A stretch of 64,000 nucleotides of DNA from Microbispora corallina. GTDB lineage: Bacteria > Actinomycetota > Actinomycetes > Streptosporangiales > Streptosporangiaceae. Positions within the stretch are counted from its first letter, which is position 1; the number at the start of each line of letters is the position of its first letter. The stretch spans positions 1-64,000 of the forward strand of contig NZ_BOOC01000022.1 in the NCBI RefSeq assembly GCF_016863035.1, written 5' to 3'. The notes under the pieces were generated by a model. That model was not told the origin of the DNA. It did no database searches and was given only the letters and a program-made list of their open reading frames with translations. A program made the position numbers and the translations under genes. Of this stretch, positions 8,281 through 17,111 are shown piece by piece.

Positions 8281-9849
8281 ATGACATTGTCGTTACTACG
8301 GCGTACCGCGGCACGCACACTCCTTCGGGTGCTGGAGGCACGCGACCGCCGGCGGGCGGGGACCGCGCCGCCGCCGGACGACCACGAGGTGCGCATCCTG
8401 CTCCTGCACGCCAACGGGATGGGCGGCACCATCAGGACCGTCTTCAACCTGGCCGGGTACCTCGCGCGTACGCACGACGTGGAGATCGTGAGCGTCGTCC
8501 GGGAGCGCGAGGAGCCGTTCTTCCCGGTGCCGCCGGGCGTGCGGATCCGGTACCTGGACGACCGCCTCCCCCGGCGCAGGGGCCTGCTGTCGCGTTTCCC
8601 GAGCCTGCTCGTGCCGAAGGACGAGGCGGCCTTCCACTGGTTCACCCTCCGGACCGACCTCAAGCTGGTGCGCTACATCCGCTCGCGCCGCGGCGGCGTG
8701 CTCATCGGCACCCGTCCGGGCCTGAACCTCGTCGCCGCCCGGTTCGCGCCTCCCGAGGTCGTCACGGTCGCGCAGGAGCACGGCAACCTGGCCGGGCACC
8801 AGCCGGGGGTGCGCGGCCAGATCATGCGCCGGTACGGCCGGCTGGACGCCCACGTCACGCTGACGGAGACCGACCTGCGGGCCTACGAGCGGGCCTACGG
8901 GAAGGCGGGCAGGGGCACGCCGCGGGTGCTCGCCCGGATCCCGAACGCCGTGACCCGGCTCGACGGCGGCGTCTCCCCGCTGACGGCCACGACCGCGGTG
9001 ACGGTGGGCCGGCTGACCCACGTCAAGGGCTACGACCTGCTGATCCGCGCCTGGGCGCACGTGGCCGAGCGGCATCCGGACTGGACCCTGCGCATCTACG
9101 GCGGCGGGCCGCGCCGGGAGAAGCTGCAGGCGTCCATCGACAAGCGGGGGCTCACGGACACGGTCGTGCTGGAAGGTCCGGCGGACGACGTCGGCGGGGC
9201 GCTGGCGGCGGCCTCGATGTTCGTACTCAGCTCCCGGCGCGAGGGGATGCCCATGGTCGTCCTGGAGGCGATGAGCAAGGGCCTGCCGGTGGTCAGCTAC
9301 GACTGCCCGACCGGGCCGTCCGAACTGATCACCCACGGTCTCGACGGGCTCCTCGTGAAGCCGGAGAAGATCCATGCCCTGGCCGACGCGATCTGCTCGG
9401 TTATCGAGGACGAGGACCTGCGGCGCAAGCTCGGCCGGCGCGCCCAGGAGACGGCGGCCGCCTACGACATCGAGGTCATCGGTGCCCGCTGGGAGGCGCT
9501 CCTCGACCGCCTGGTGCGCGCCCGCCTCGACGGCGGCGCCGTACCCCCGCCGGACGAGTCCGACGGAGCCGCGGACGAAGCCGCAGACAGGGCGGCGAAC
9601 GGAGCGGCGGACGCCGAGCGGCAGGTGACGGATGTGACGCCGGACACGAGCGGGGCCGACGGCAGCGGCGGCACGGCCTCGGCGCTCCCCGGCCCGAGCG
9701 CGGCCACCGGGGACACCGCCACCGACACCACCGCGGACACCACCGCGGACACTGCCAGGGCCGACACCGCGACACGCGGGGGCGATGCCGGCGGCGGCCC
9801 TCGGGCGCGTGCGGTCACCGTTCCCTTCGGAGGCCTGGCCCGGAGGTGA
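8281..9849 (+). CDS. Family 4 glycosyltransferase with repetitive tail
   Basis: Predicted 522-residue GT-B glycosyltransferase. The N-terminal acceptor domain has GMGGTIRTVFNLAGYL, and the C-terminal donor domain shows GRLTHVKGYDLLI and the EX7E signature (REGMPMVVLEAMSKG, about residues 321-335). Such enzymes transfer sugars from nucleotide donors to exopolysaccharide, glycolipid or cell-wall acceptors. From about residue 420 the chain turns into an Ala/Asp/Thr-rich low-complexity tail encoded partly by 12-bp repeats. ATG 8281 has only a weak purine-rich upstream site. A perfect CRP-type site lies upstream. Confidence 0.87.
   Translation: MTLSLLRRTAARTLLRVLEARDRRRAGTAPPPDDHEVRILLLHANGMGGTIRTVFNLAGYLARTHDVEIVSVVREREEPFFPVPPGVRIRYLDDRLPRRRGLLSRFPSLLVPKDEAAFHWFTLRTDLKLVRYIRSRRGGVLIGTRPGLNLVAARFAPPEVVTVAQEHGNLAGHQPGVRGQIMRRYGRLDAHVTLTETDLRAYERAYGKAGRGTPRVLARIPNAVTRLDGGVSPLTATTAVTVGRLTHVKGYDLLIRAWAHVAERHPDWTLRIYGGGPRREKLQASIDKRGLTDTVVLEGPADDVGGALAAASMFVLSSRREGMPMVVLEAMSKGLPVVSYDCPTGPSELITHGLDGLLVKPEKIHALADAICSVIEDEDLRRKLGRRAQETAAAYDIEVIGARWEALLDRLVRARLDGGAVPPPDESDGAADEAADRAANGAADAERQVTDVTPDTSGADGSGGTASALPGPSAATGDTATDTTADTTADTARADTATRGGDAGGGPRARAVTVPFGGLARR
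9721..9760 (+). repeat. 12-bp tandem repeat in glycosyltransferase tail
   Basis: Degenerate copies of a 12-base ACCACCGCGGAC-type unit encode the Thr-Ala-Asp repeats (TADTTADT) near the C terminus. They suggest slippage-prone, disordered sequence that may vary in length between strains. Confidence 0.6.
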
Positions 9850-9927
9850 GTCCGTGCGGAGGGCCTGTTTTTGTCGGTGGCCCGCCCTAGTGTTGAGGCG
9901 GTTGAGGTCCTCGACGAGGAGGTTTCC

Positions 9928-10494
9928 ATGACGACCCTGCCCGATCGGCCGAACACGGCGTTGCTCGTCATCGACGTCCAGAACGGGGTCGTGAACGGCT
10001 CGCACAACCGCGACAGTGTCATCGCGAACATCGACACGCTGATCGCCAAGGCGCGCGCCGAGGACGTCCCCGTGATCTGGGTGCAGCACTCCGACGACAA
10101 TCTGAAGCGGGGCAGCGAGAGCTGGGCGTACGTGCCGGAGCTCGTCCGCCGCGATTCCGAGCCTCTCGTGCACAAGAACTACGGCGACTCCTTCGAGGAC
10201 ACCGAGCTGGAGGTGCTGCTCGCCGACCGTGCGGTGGGCCGGCTCGTCGTCACCGGCGCCCAGACCGACGAGTGCATCCGCGCGACCCTTCATGGGGGGT
10301 TCGTCCGGGGGTACGACGTGACGCTGGTCGGCGACGCGCACACGACCGAGGACCTCAGCCCGTACGGCGCGCCCACTCCCGACAAGGTGATCGCGCACAC
10401 CAACCTCTACTGGCAGTACCACCGGGCACCCGGCCGCCGCGCCGGCACCGTGAGCACGGACCAGGTGAGCTTCACCACGGACGACGCCGGCTGA
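9928..10494 (+). CDS. Isochorismatase-family cysteine hydrolase
   Basis: Predicted 188-residue alpha/beta hydrolase of the isochorismatase/nicotinamidase superfamily. The triad is visible as D16 (LLVIDVQNG), K83 (VHKNYGDSF) and C116 (QTDECIRATLHGG). GAGGAGG immediately upstream supports ATG 9928 rather than the GTG at 9871. Family members hydrolyse amides or enol ethers such as isochorismate, nicotinamide or carbamoyl compounds; nothing here distinguishes them. There are no siderophore genes nearby, so a role in isochorismate use is not supported. Confidence 0.86.
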   Translation: MTTLPDRPNTALLVIDVQNGVVNGSHNRDSVIANIDTLIAKARAEDVPVIWVQHSDDNLKRGSESWAYVPELVRRDSEPLVHKNYGDSFEDTELEVLLADRAVGRLVVTGAQTDECIRATLHGGFVRGYDVTLVGDAHTTEDLSPYGAPTPDKVIAHTNLYWQYHRAPGRRAGTVSTDQVSFTTDDAG

Positions 10495-10599
10495 GCCGTC
10501 GCGGGCCGCAGGCACGTCCCGCGGGCTTCGCGGGCCGGAGGCGCGGTCCCGGGGACTGTCCCGTTGATCCAGCAGGCCCAGTGGTTCTAACCTGGGGCG

Positions 10600-11223
10600 A
10601 TGTCGGTTGGCGGTACGGCGGCATATGCCGATCTCGCGGGGTTACCTCCAGTGGTCAGGCGTGCGGTCCAGGCAGCCCGGCAGGCGGGCTTTGCCCTTTC
10701 CTGCAGGCCTGAGCAGGGGCGACTGCTGTACGCGCTGGCGGCCGGAGCCGAAATGATCGGGGAGACCGGCACCGGGTGCGGGGTCGGCCTGGCGTGGCTC
10801 GCCGCAGGCGCCCGGCCCGGGGCTCGGCTGGTCAGCGTCGAACAGGACGCACATCGGGCGTCCCTGGCCGCCCAGGTCTTCCTCGATCATCCGCAGGTCT
10901 CGGTGATCTGCGGCGACTGGCAGGAGATCTACCCACACGGGCCGTACGACCTGCTCGTGCTCGACGGTGGCGGCCAGGGCAAGAGCGGTGAGCAGCCGGC
11001 GGATCCGCACCGGCTGCTCAGATCGGGAGGCATGCTGGTCATCGACGACCTGACCCCGGCCCGGCACTGGCCGCCGCGGTTCGACGGCGCCGTCGACCAG
11101 GCGCGGATGCACTGGCTCGACCACCCCGGGCTGGATGCGGCCGAACTTCGGCTCGCCCCGGATCTGGCCGCGCTCGTGGCCACCCGCCGTTTCGGCGAGA
11201 CGTCCGGCACAGCGGATCACTGA
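10600..11223 (+). CDS. Class I SAM methyltransferase (O-methyltransferase-like)
   Basis: Predicted 207-residue protein. Motif I (IGETGTGCGVGLAWLA) and the following acidic strand (RLVSVEQDAH) form a SAM site; DLLVLDGGGQGK and GGMLVIDDL resemble motifs of class I O-methyltransferases such as the caffeoyl-CoA type. A TTGATC -35 (10564-10569) and TCTAAC -10 (about 10587) put the transcript start at the ATG, so it is probably leaderless. Substrate unknown. Confidence 0.8.
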   Translation: MSVGGTAAYADLAGLPPVVRRAVQAARQAGFALSCRPEQGRLLYALAAGAEMIGETGTGCGVGLAWLAAGARPGARLVSVEQDAHRASLAAQVFLDHPQVSVICGDWQEIYPHGPYDLLVLDGGGQGKSGEQPADPHRLLRSGGMLVIDDLTPARHWPPRFDGAVDQARMHWLDHPGLDAAELRLAPDLAALVATRRFGETSGTADH

Positions 11224-11372
11224 ACCGGATCGCCCGGCCAGACCCTGATCGAGGCGACCGCGACCGCGCCGCAGCTCCCGTCCGCGCTGCCGGTGCGGTG
11301 GGCCGCCGCCGCCGAGGATCCCCGGGACCCTCGAAGATCCCCGGGAACCGCCGAGGACCCAGGCGGCGTTCC

Positions 11373-12494
11373 CTACGAGAGCGGCCGGACCTGCACAGCA
11401 CGGATGAACCAGTCGAACGCGGGCGCCAGGCTCTGCGGGGGCCGCCAGCCGTTGACCACCGCGAGCAGCCGTAGGTACAGCTCCCGACGGGGATCGTTCA
11501 CGGTCTGCGCCCAGGTGAGCAGGTCGCGGCGGAGATCCGGGTCGTCGGGGCGGTCCAGGGCGCGCGCGTACGAGGCGGTCACGGCCGCCACGACCGGTGC
11601 GGCCTCGGGCGACTCCGGGTCGACTCCCGCCGCGAGAGCAGGCTCGACGAGGTCGCGCACCGTCGCCGCTGCGTCCCGTCGCGGAACCCCACCCCCGCCG
11701 CGCCCGTCCCCGGTGTGCCCCTTCGCCCCCCGCCCGGCTCCGGCGTCTCCGCCTCCGGGCCGCCCGTGCACGGGACGGCCGCCCACAGCGCGCCCGTCCG
11801 CCGCACATCCGCCGAGGGCGTCTTCGCCACCGGGCTGTGCGCCGATGGGGCGGCGGCCTTCGGGGTGTCCGATCGCGGCGCGCTCGGCGGCGTGGTGCTC
11901 GGCGAGGCGGCGCATCACGGCGCGGAACTCCACATCGCGGGTGAGCTCGGCCAGTCGCACCCACGCCTCGACCTGCTCGGCCGCGGGGTGGTCGGGCAGC
12001 TCGGGCGTCATCGAGCGCCGCGCGCCCAGGAACCCGTGGTCGGTGTCCAGCTCGCCGAAGGCGGCGTCCAGGAAGTCCCCGACCAGACGCAGCCGTTCGT
12101 CCGCGGAGAGCGTGGCAAGGTCGCGCATGAGATCCATCTCCTCAGGTGTGGACCCGTGCCTGGCCACCGCCAGCAGGACCGCGCGCCGCAGGAGCAGCGT
12201 CCGGATCTGCACCGCCAGCGCCTCGGCGTGCGACGCCGCGACCTCGGTCAGGGTCGCCTCCCGGTCCACGACCCGGCGGATCGTGGCGAGGTCCAATCCG
12301 AGGTCGCGCAGCGTGCGCACGAGGTCGAGGCGGGCGGCGGCGTCGATGTCGTAGAGGCGGTGGCCGGCCGGGCTGCGGACGGTCGGCGGCACGATCCCCG
12401 TGTCCGCGTAGAACCTGATGGCCTTGACCGACAGACCGGTCCGCCTGGCCAGGTCCCCGATCGAGTAGAGCGTGTCGCCGTCCATGCGGGCCAC
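11373..12494 (-). CDS. MerR family transcriptional regulator
   Basis: Predicted 373-residue regulator. The N-terminal winged helix is classical MerR (YSIGDLARRTGLSVKAIRFY, then AGHRLYD), followed by a coiled dimerisation helix. The C-terminal sensor region is long and carries a Gly/Arg/Pro-rich low-complexity insert (about residues 205-270) before a helical end. No conserved metal-binding Cys set is seen, so a small-molecule sensor is more likely than a metal sensor. GTG 12494 has a purine-rich site upstream; an ATG three codons in is the alternative. No obvious target is adjacent. Confidence 0.83.
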   Translation of the reverse strand: MARMDGDTLYSIGDLARRTGLSVKAIRFYADTGIVPPTVRSPAGHRLYDIDAAARLDLVRTLRDLGLDLATIRRVVDREATLTEVAASHAEALAVQIRTLLLRRAVLLAVARHGSTPEEMDLMRDLATLSADERLRLVGDFLDAAFGELDTDHGFLGARRSMTPELPDHPAAEQVEAWVRLAELTRDVEFRAVMRRLAEHHAAERAAIGHPEGRRPIGAQPGGEDALGGCAADGRAVGGRPVHGRPGGGDAGAGRGAKGHTGDGRGGGGVPRRDAAATVRDLVEPALAAGVDPESPEAAPVVAAVTASYARALDRPDDPDLRRDLLTWAQTVNDPRRELYLRLLAVVNGWRPPQSLAPAFDWFIRAVQVRPLS

Positions 12495-12530
12495 TCTCGC
12501 GCCTCCCCCTACTGGAGGCGCAAGCCGGGG

Positions 12531-13472
12531 TCAGGCCTCACCGAGGAGCCGCCGGGCGAGCGCCCGGACCTCGCCGCGCAACTCGTCGGGCCGTACGATC
12601 GTGAACGGCCAGCCGAGGCCGGCCAGCATGCGGGCCATGCCGTCGAGCCGTTCGGCGCGGGCGACCACCCGCACCGCCCCGTCGGTCCCGCTCAGCGTGG
12701 CGACCGACGGCGGGATGCGCCGGCGCGCCTCGGCCAGCGTGGTCTCCAGCACCACCTCGACCTCGTACCGGTACGGCACGCCGGCCAGGGACTCCAGGAC
12801 ATGTCCCACCGGGTCGAACCCGTCCGGCTCCGGGAACTCCTCGCCCGTCGGCACGGCGTCCGACACCCGGTCGACCCGGAACGTGCGCACCTCGCCGCTG
12901 CGGTGGTCGTGCCCCGTCAGGTACCAGCGGCCCGAGTGGAAGACCAGGCCGTACGGGTCGACCGGCCGCTCGCTGTCCTCTCCCCGGAACGACCGGTACG
13001 CCAGGCGCACCCGCACCCGGCGGCGGGCGGCGTCGGCCAGCGTGAGCAGCGTGCCGGCGGTCGCCGGGGCCGGCGCGGCCGCCCGCGCGGTGAGCGCGAC
13101 CGTCTCCTCGACCGCGCGCACCCGTTCCCCCAGTGGCGCGGGCAGCACCCGCTGGATCTTCGCGAGCGCGCTCTCCGTGGCCGCCTCCCCCACCGACATG
13201 CCCGTACGGCGGCCCGCCAGCAGGCCGAGGACCACGGCCGTCGCCTCGTCGTCGGTCAGCATGAGCGGCGGCAGCCGGTACCCCGGCATCAGGCGGTACC
13301 CGCCGTACCGTCCCCGCTCGGCCTCCACCGGCACACCGAGGTCCGTCAGGCGCACGGCGTAGCGCCGGACGGTCCGCTCGTCCACCTCGAGCCGGGCGGC
13401 GAGCTCGGGCCCTGTCAGCCCCGGCCGGGCCTGGAGCAGCTCCAGGAACGCGAGGACTCGATTCGTCGACAT
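12531..13472 (-). CDS. WYL-domain HTH regulator (YafY/DeoR-like)
   Basis: Predicted 313-residue regulator: N-terminal winged helix (LTGPELAARLEVDERTVRRYAVRL, about residues 18-41), a middle domain, and a WYL domain with VDPYGLVFHSGRWYLTGH (about 180-197). WYL proteins usually sense nucleotides or DNA-damage signals and control adjacent genes. It is divergent from an alpha/beta hydrolase gene 42 bases away, with a 22-bp imperfect palindrome between them. ATG 13472 is preceded by no strong ribosome site, so its message may be leaderless. Confidence 0.87.
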   Translation of the reverse strand: MSTNRVLAFLELLQARPGLTGPELAARLEVDERTVRRYAVRLTDLGVPVEAERGRYGGYRLMPGYRLPPLMLTDDEATAVVLGLLAGRRTGMSVGEAATESALAKIQRVLPAPLGERVRAVEETVALTARAAAPAPATAGTLLTLADAARRRVRVRLAYRSFRGEDSERPVDPYGLVFHSGRWYLTGHDHRSGEVRTFRVDRVSDAVPTGEEFPEPDGFDPVGHVLESLAGVPYRYEVEVVLETTLAEARRRIPPSVATLSGTDGAVRVVARAERLDGMARMLAGLGWPFTIVRPDELRGEVRALARRLLGEA

Positions 13473-13478
13473 ATCAGG

Positions 13479-13500
13479 ACCGATTCTGCCCGGATTCGGT
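13479..13500. promoter_or_regulatory. Imperfect 22-bp operator palindrome
   Basis: An inverted repeat with arms starting ACCGA and ending TCGGT pairs at 9 of 11 positions (one a G-U type). It fills the 42-base gap between the WYL regulator and the hydrolase and overlaps the region just upstream of the TACGGT -10 (about 13503) of the hydrolase. Likely the WYL regulator's site. Confidence 0.5.
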
Positions 13501-13514
13501 TCTACGGTCGATCC

Positions 13515-14240
13515 ATGACGACATACGTACTGGTCCCCGGATTCTGGCTCGGCGCGTGGGCGTGGAGAGGCGTGACGGAGCGCCTGCGCGCCGGCGGGCA
13601 CGAGGTCCACCCGCTGACGCTCACCGGCCTGGCCGACCGCGCCCATCTGCTGTCCTCCGGCCTCACCGTCGACACCCACATCGCGGACATCACCGGCCTG
13701 CTGGCGTACGAGGATCTGCGCGACGTCGTGCTCGTGGGGCACAGCGGCGCGGCGGCCGCCGTCACCGGCGCCGCCGACCGGGCGGCCGGTCGCGTCGCCC
13801 GCGTCGTGTACGTCGACAGCGGCCCGGTGCCCGACGGCATGGCCCAGGCCGACCTGTCCGGCCGCGAGCGCATCGAGAAGCACGCGGTCGACGGCCTCGG
13901 CTATCCCTTCCCCACCTGGGACGAACTGGAGGAGTCGGGCGCGAGCCTCGCCGGCCTCGGGGAGGCCGACCGCGCGCTGATGGCGAAGCGGGCCACCGAC
14001 CAGCCGCTCGGCCCGATCACCACGCCGCTGAGGCTGTCCGGAGCCGTCGAGACGCTGCCGAAGACGCTGGTCAGCTGCTCGTACCCGCTCGACCAGGTCA
14101 GGGCGCTCATCGCGCAGGGCCACCCGTTCTTCGCGGCCCTCGGCGGCCCGGAGTGGGACCTGCGGGAGCTGCCGACCGGCCACTGGCCGATGCTCTCTCG
14201 CTCCGCGGATTTGGGGGCTTTGCTCTCCATGATCGTCTGA
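13515..14240 (+). CDS. Alpha/beta hydrolase
   Basis: Predicted 241-residue esterase-like enzyme of the salicylate-binding/MekB type: N-terminal YVLVPGFWLGAWAW forms the oxyanion region, the nucleophile is S77 in GHSGAAA, and the catalytic His lies in TGHWPML near the C terminus. ATG 13515 follows a TACGGT -10 box by only a few bases, so leaderless translation is likely. Divergent WYL regulator probably controls it. Substrate unknown. Confidence 0.87.
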   Translation: MTTYVLVPGFWLGAWAWRGVTERLRAGGHEVHPLTLTGLADRAHLLSSGLTVDTHIADITGLLAYEDLRDVVLVGHSGAAAAVTGAADRAAGRVARVVYVDSGPVPDGMAQADLSGRERIEKHAVDGLGYPFPTWDELEESGASLAGLGEADRALMAKRATDQPLGPITTPLRLSGAVETLPKTLVSCSYPLDQVRALIAQGHPFFAALGGPEWDLRELPTGHWPMLSRSADLGALLSMIV

Positions 14241-14251
14241 CGACCGAGCGC

Positions 14252-14268
14252 CTTTACGATGTAGATCA
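14252..14268 (+). promoter_or_regulatory. CTTTACGATGTAGATCA motif, copy 1
   Basis: Intergenic motif related to the copies at 30091 and 44095 (shared CTTTACG-N2-GTA). It lies between the hydrolase stop and the ABC operon promoter. The TTAC/GTA core suggests a TetR-like half site but this copy is the weakest of the three. Confidence 0.3.
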
Positions 14269-14344
14269 CGTGGGACATTTGTCCCGGCGGACCACGGATC
14301 GATCGATCTACTGGCCCGGCCCGCGTCTTCCTAGCGTTGGGCCC

Positions 14345-15232
14345 GTGGATGACATCGCCGTGTCACTGGAATCGGTGACCAAGACCTTCGGCCCCGTGCG
14401 GGCCGTCGACGACCTCACGCTCGCCATCCCCCGCGGGCAGACGGTCGCCCTGCTCGGCCCCAACGGGGCCGGCAAGTCGACCACCATCGGCGTCCTGCTC
14501 GGGCTCGTCCCGCCGGACTCGGGCCGCGTGTCCCTGTTCGGCGCCGGCCCCGAGCAGGCCGTACGCCGCGGCAGGGTCGGCGCCATGCCCCAGGAGGGCG
14601 GGCTCATCCCCCGCGTCACCGTGCGGGAGCTGGTCTCGTTCGTAGCCGGGACCTACGCCGCGCCGCCGCCCGTCGACCAGACACTGGAGCTGGCCCGGAT
14701 CTCCGATCTGGCCGGCCGGCGGGTCGACAAGCTGTCCGGCGGCCAGGGCCAGCGCGTGCGCTTCGCGATGGCCCTGGCCGGCGGCCCCGACCTCGTCGTC
14801 CTCGACGAGCCGACGGCCGCCCTCGACGTCGAGGCCAGGCGTGAGTTCTGGCAGAGCATGCGCGGGCTGGCGAGCCGGGGGACGACCATCCTGTTCTCCA
14901 CCCACTACCTGGAGGAGGCCGACGAGCAGGCCGACCGCGTCGTGGTCGTCGACCGCGGCAGGGTCGTGGCCGACGGCAGCAGCGCCGAGATCAAGCGGGT
15001 CGTCGCCCTGACGACCGTCAGCGTCACCGCCCAGGGCGAGGTCCAGTGGCTCGCCACGCTGCCCGGCGTCCGCCACCTGGAGGTCACGGGCGACCGCGTC
15101 CACCTGCGCAGCGGCGACCCGGACGCCACCGTCATGGCCCTCGCCGAGGCGGGAGCCGTACGGGACCTGGAAGTGACCCCGGCTGACCTGGAGGACGCCT
15201 TCATGGCGCTGACGAGCAAGGAGACCGTGTGA
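14345..15232 (+). CDS. ABC transporter ATP-binding protein (YvfR-like)
   Basis: Predicted 295-residue ATPase of a DrrA/YvfR-type ABC-2 exporter. Walker A is G38-PNGAGKST46, the signature is LSGGQGQR and Walker B is LVVLDEPTAALD, with the H-loop in LFSTHYLEEAD. A TAGCGT -10 box (14332-14337) positions transcription at the GTG start, so the operon message is probably leaderless. The four genes ATPase, permease, histidine kinase and response regulator follow with 1-24 base spacing, an arrangement known from B. subtilis yvfRSTU. Exported substrate unknown; cell-envelope stress or drug export is plausible. Confidence 0.92.
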   Translation: MDDIAVSLESVTKTFGPVRAVDDLTLAIPRGQTVALLGPNGAGKSTTIGVLLGLVPPDSGRVSLFGAGPEQAVRRGRVGAMPQEGGLIPRVTVRELVSFVAGTYAAPPPVDQTLELARISDLAGRRVDKLSGGQGQRVRFAMALAGGPDLVVLDEPTAALDVEARREFWQSMRGLASRGTTILFSTHYLEEADEQADRVVVVDRGRVVADGSSAEIKRVVALTTVSVTAQGEVQWLATLPGVRHLEVTGDRVHLRSGDPDATVMALAEAGAVRDLEVTPADLEDAFMALTSKETV

Positions 15233-15957
15233 TGCTGGGCTACATCCGGCTGGAGCTGATCCGGACCATGCGCGACGGCGGCTACATCGTCTTCGGCGTC
15301 GCCACGCCGGTGGTCATGTACCTCGTCTTCACCAACCTCGGGCTCGCCGGCGGCGACAAGCACCACGCCGCGATCTTCGTGATGGTGAGCATGGCCGCGT
15401 ACGGCGCGCTGGGCTGCGCGTTCAACAACGGCAGCGGCATAGCCGAGGACCGGGAGGCGGGCTGGCTGCGCCAGCTGCGCCTGACCCCGCTCACCTCCCT
15501 CCAGGTGGTCGCCGGCAAGGTCGTTACCGGCGTCGTCGGCGTCGTGCCGAGCATCGTGGCCGTCCTGCTCACCGGGGCGCTGGTCAACCACGTCACGCTG
15601 AGCGCCGGGCAGTGGCTGTCGATGGTCTGCCTGCTGTGGGCGGGCACCGTGCCCTTCTCGCTGCTCGGGCTGGGGAACGGCTACCGCCTCACCGGCCAGA
15701 CGGCCGGGATGGCCAACATCGCGACGATGCTCACCCTGGCCATCGTCGGCGGCCTGTGGGTGCCGGTGGACGGCTTCCCCACCTGGCTGCGGCGCATCGC
15801 AGAGTGGACCCCCTCCAACAGCTACGCCTCGCTGTCCTGGCACGTCGCCTTCGGCCAGACGCCGGCGGTCCGCGAGGTCGCCGTCCTCGCCGGTTGGCTG
15901 GCCGTCTTCGGCGCCTACGCCCTGTACGGCTACCGCCGCGCCGGCCGCACGGCCTGA
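15232..15957 (+). CDS. ABC-2 type permease (YvfS-like)
   Basis: Predicted 241-residue membrane protein with about six hydrophobic segments and the ABC-2 family look (DREAGWLRQLRLTPLTSLQVV in its cytoplasmic loop). ATG 15232 overlaps the ATPase stop (TGATG) with AAGGAGA 7 bases before it; a GTG three bases earlier gives a GTGA overlap. It forms the membrane half of the exporter with the preceding ATPase. Confidence 0.9.
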   Translation: MLGYIRLELIRTMRDGGYIVFGVATPVVMYLVFTNLGLAGGDKHHAAIFVMVSMAAYGALGCAFNNGSGIAEDREAGWLRQLRLTPLTSLQVVAGKVVTGVVGVVPSIVAVLLTGALVNHVTLSAGQWLSMVCLLWAGTVPFSLLGLGNGYRLTGQTAGMANIATMLTLAIVGGLWVPVDGFPTWLRRIAEWTPSNSYASLSWHVAFGQTPAVREVAVLAGWLAVFGAYALYGYRRAGRTA

Positions 15958-15980
15958 CGGCTGTGCAATCATCGAGCGCG

Positions 15981-17111
15981 ATGAGCACGGATCGGCAGCA
16001 CTGGCTCAACCCGCTCCACGAAGGAGAGCGCGGGCCCGACGCCAAGGGCATGTACATGTGGGTCACCCTCGCCGGCGGCGCAGTGTGGGACGTGTGGCAG
16101 GGCCGGTCCCACCCGCTGTGGGTGGCCTGGCCCGCCGTGATCGCCTCCGCGACGCTCTACCTCGTGGTGATCCACCAGGCGTTCGCGAACCGGCGGCGGG
16201 CCGAGCGGCTGTTCCTCCCCGCGCTGGCCGTCGTCTGCCTGTCGGGGGCCGCCGCCTTCGGGGACAACTGGGTCTACCTGCTGCCGTTGCTGTCCATCGC
16301 GATCGGCACCACCGTACGGCACCGGGGGTTCCCGGCCTTCGCCCTCGGCGTCTGCGTGGCGGCGGCCCTCATCGTCACCGCGCGCGGCGGCGGGATCGGC
16401 GACGCGCTGCTCCTGTGCTGGGGGATCTTCACGGCCGGGATCATCCCGGCGATCATCATCCGGCTGTGGGAGGCCATCCGGGAGCTCCAGCGCACCCGCG
16501 AGGAGCTCGCCCGGGCGGCCGTGACCGAGGAGCGGCTGCGGTTCTCCCGCGACCTGCACGACCTGCTCGGCCACACACTGTCGGTCATGGTCGTGAAGGC
16601 GGAGGTGGTCCGCAGGCTCGCCGCCGCGGACCCGGAGACGGCCGCGCAACAGGCCGCGGACATCGAGGAGATCGGCCGCCAAGCCCTCACGGAGGTCCGC
16701 ACCGCCGTCACCGGCTACCGGGGCCGCGGCCTGGCCGCCGAGCTGGAGACGGCCCGCACGGTGCTCGGCGACGCGGGGCTGCGGGCCGTCATCCGCGCCC
16801 CCGTCGTACGGCTCGCGCCGGAGACCGACGCCCTGCTCGGCTGGGCCGTGCGGGAGGGCGTGACGAACGTGATCCGGCACAGCGGGGCCGGGTCGTGCGA
16901 GATCGACCTGCGGGACGGCGACGGGCTGGTGCTGGAGATCCGCGACGACGGCGGCCCGCCCGTCCCGTCCCGGAGCGGCCGGGGCAACGGGCTGACCGGG
17001 CTGCGCGAACGGGTGGCGGCCGTCGGCGGCTCGATGGAGGCGGGCCCGCTCCCCCGGCGGGGCTTCCTGCTCCGGGTGGCCGTGCCGGACGACGCGGAGG
17101 GGCGGGCGTGA
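15981..17111 (+). CDS. Sensor histidine kinase, NarL/DesK type
   Basis: Predicted 376-residue membrane kinase. Five or six transmembrane helices (about residues 30-165) precede a HisKA_3 domain with H193 in RDLHDLLGHTLSV and a HATPase_c domain ending in GNGLTGLRERV. It would sense a membrane or ligand signal and phosphorylate the next gene's product. ATG 15981 lies 23 bases after the permease stop without a clear ribosome site. The transporter genes in front suggest that it controls, or senses through, the exporter. Confidence 0.92.
   Translation: MSTDRQHWLNPLHEGERGPDAKGMYMWVTLAGGAVWDVWQGRSHPLWVAWPAVIASATLYLVVIHQAFANRRRAERLFLPALAVVCLSGAAAFGDNWVYLLPLLSIAIGTTVRHRGFPAFALGVCVAAALIVTARGGGIGDALLLCWGIFTAGIIPAIIIRLWEAIRELQRTREELARAAVTEERLRFSRDLHDLLGHTLSVMVVKAEVVRRLAAADPETAAQQAADIEEIGRQALTEVRTAVTGYRGRGLAAELETARTVLGDAGLRAVIRAPVVRLAPETDALLGWAVREGVTNVIRHSGAGSCEIDLRDGDGLVLEIRDDGGPPVPSRSGRGNGLTGLRERVAAVGGSMEAGPLPRRGFLLRVAVPDDAEGRA

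Noticed and set aside
10518-10534. Short hairpin after the isochorismatase-family gene as a terminator
   Set aside because: Only a 6-bp stem (CCCGCG/CGCGGG) in GC-rich DNA, which arises often by chance; no supporting T-rich tail.
11293-12354. Long plus-strand frames opposite the MerR and WYL genes
   Set aside because: Antisense shadows typical of high-GC DNA; the minus-strand frames encode recognisable domains throughout.
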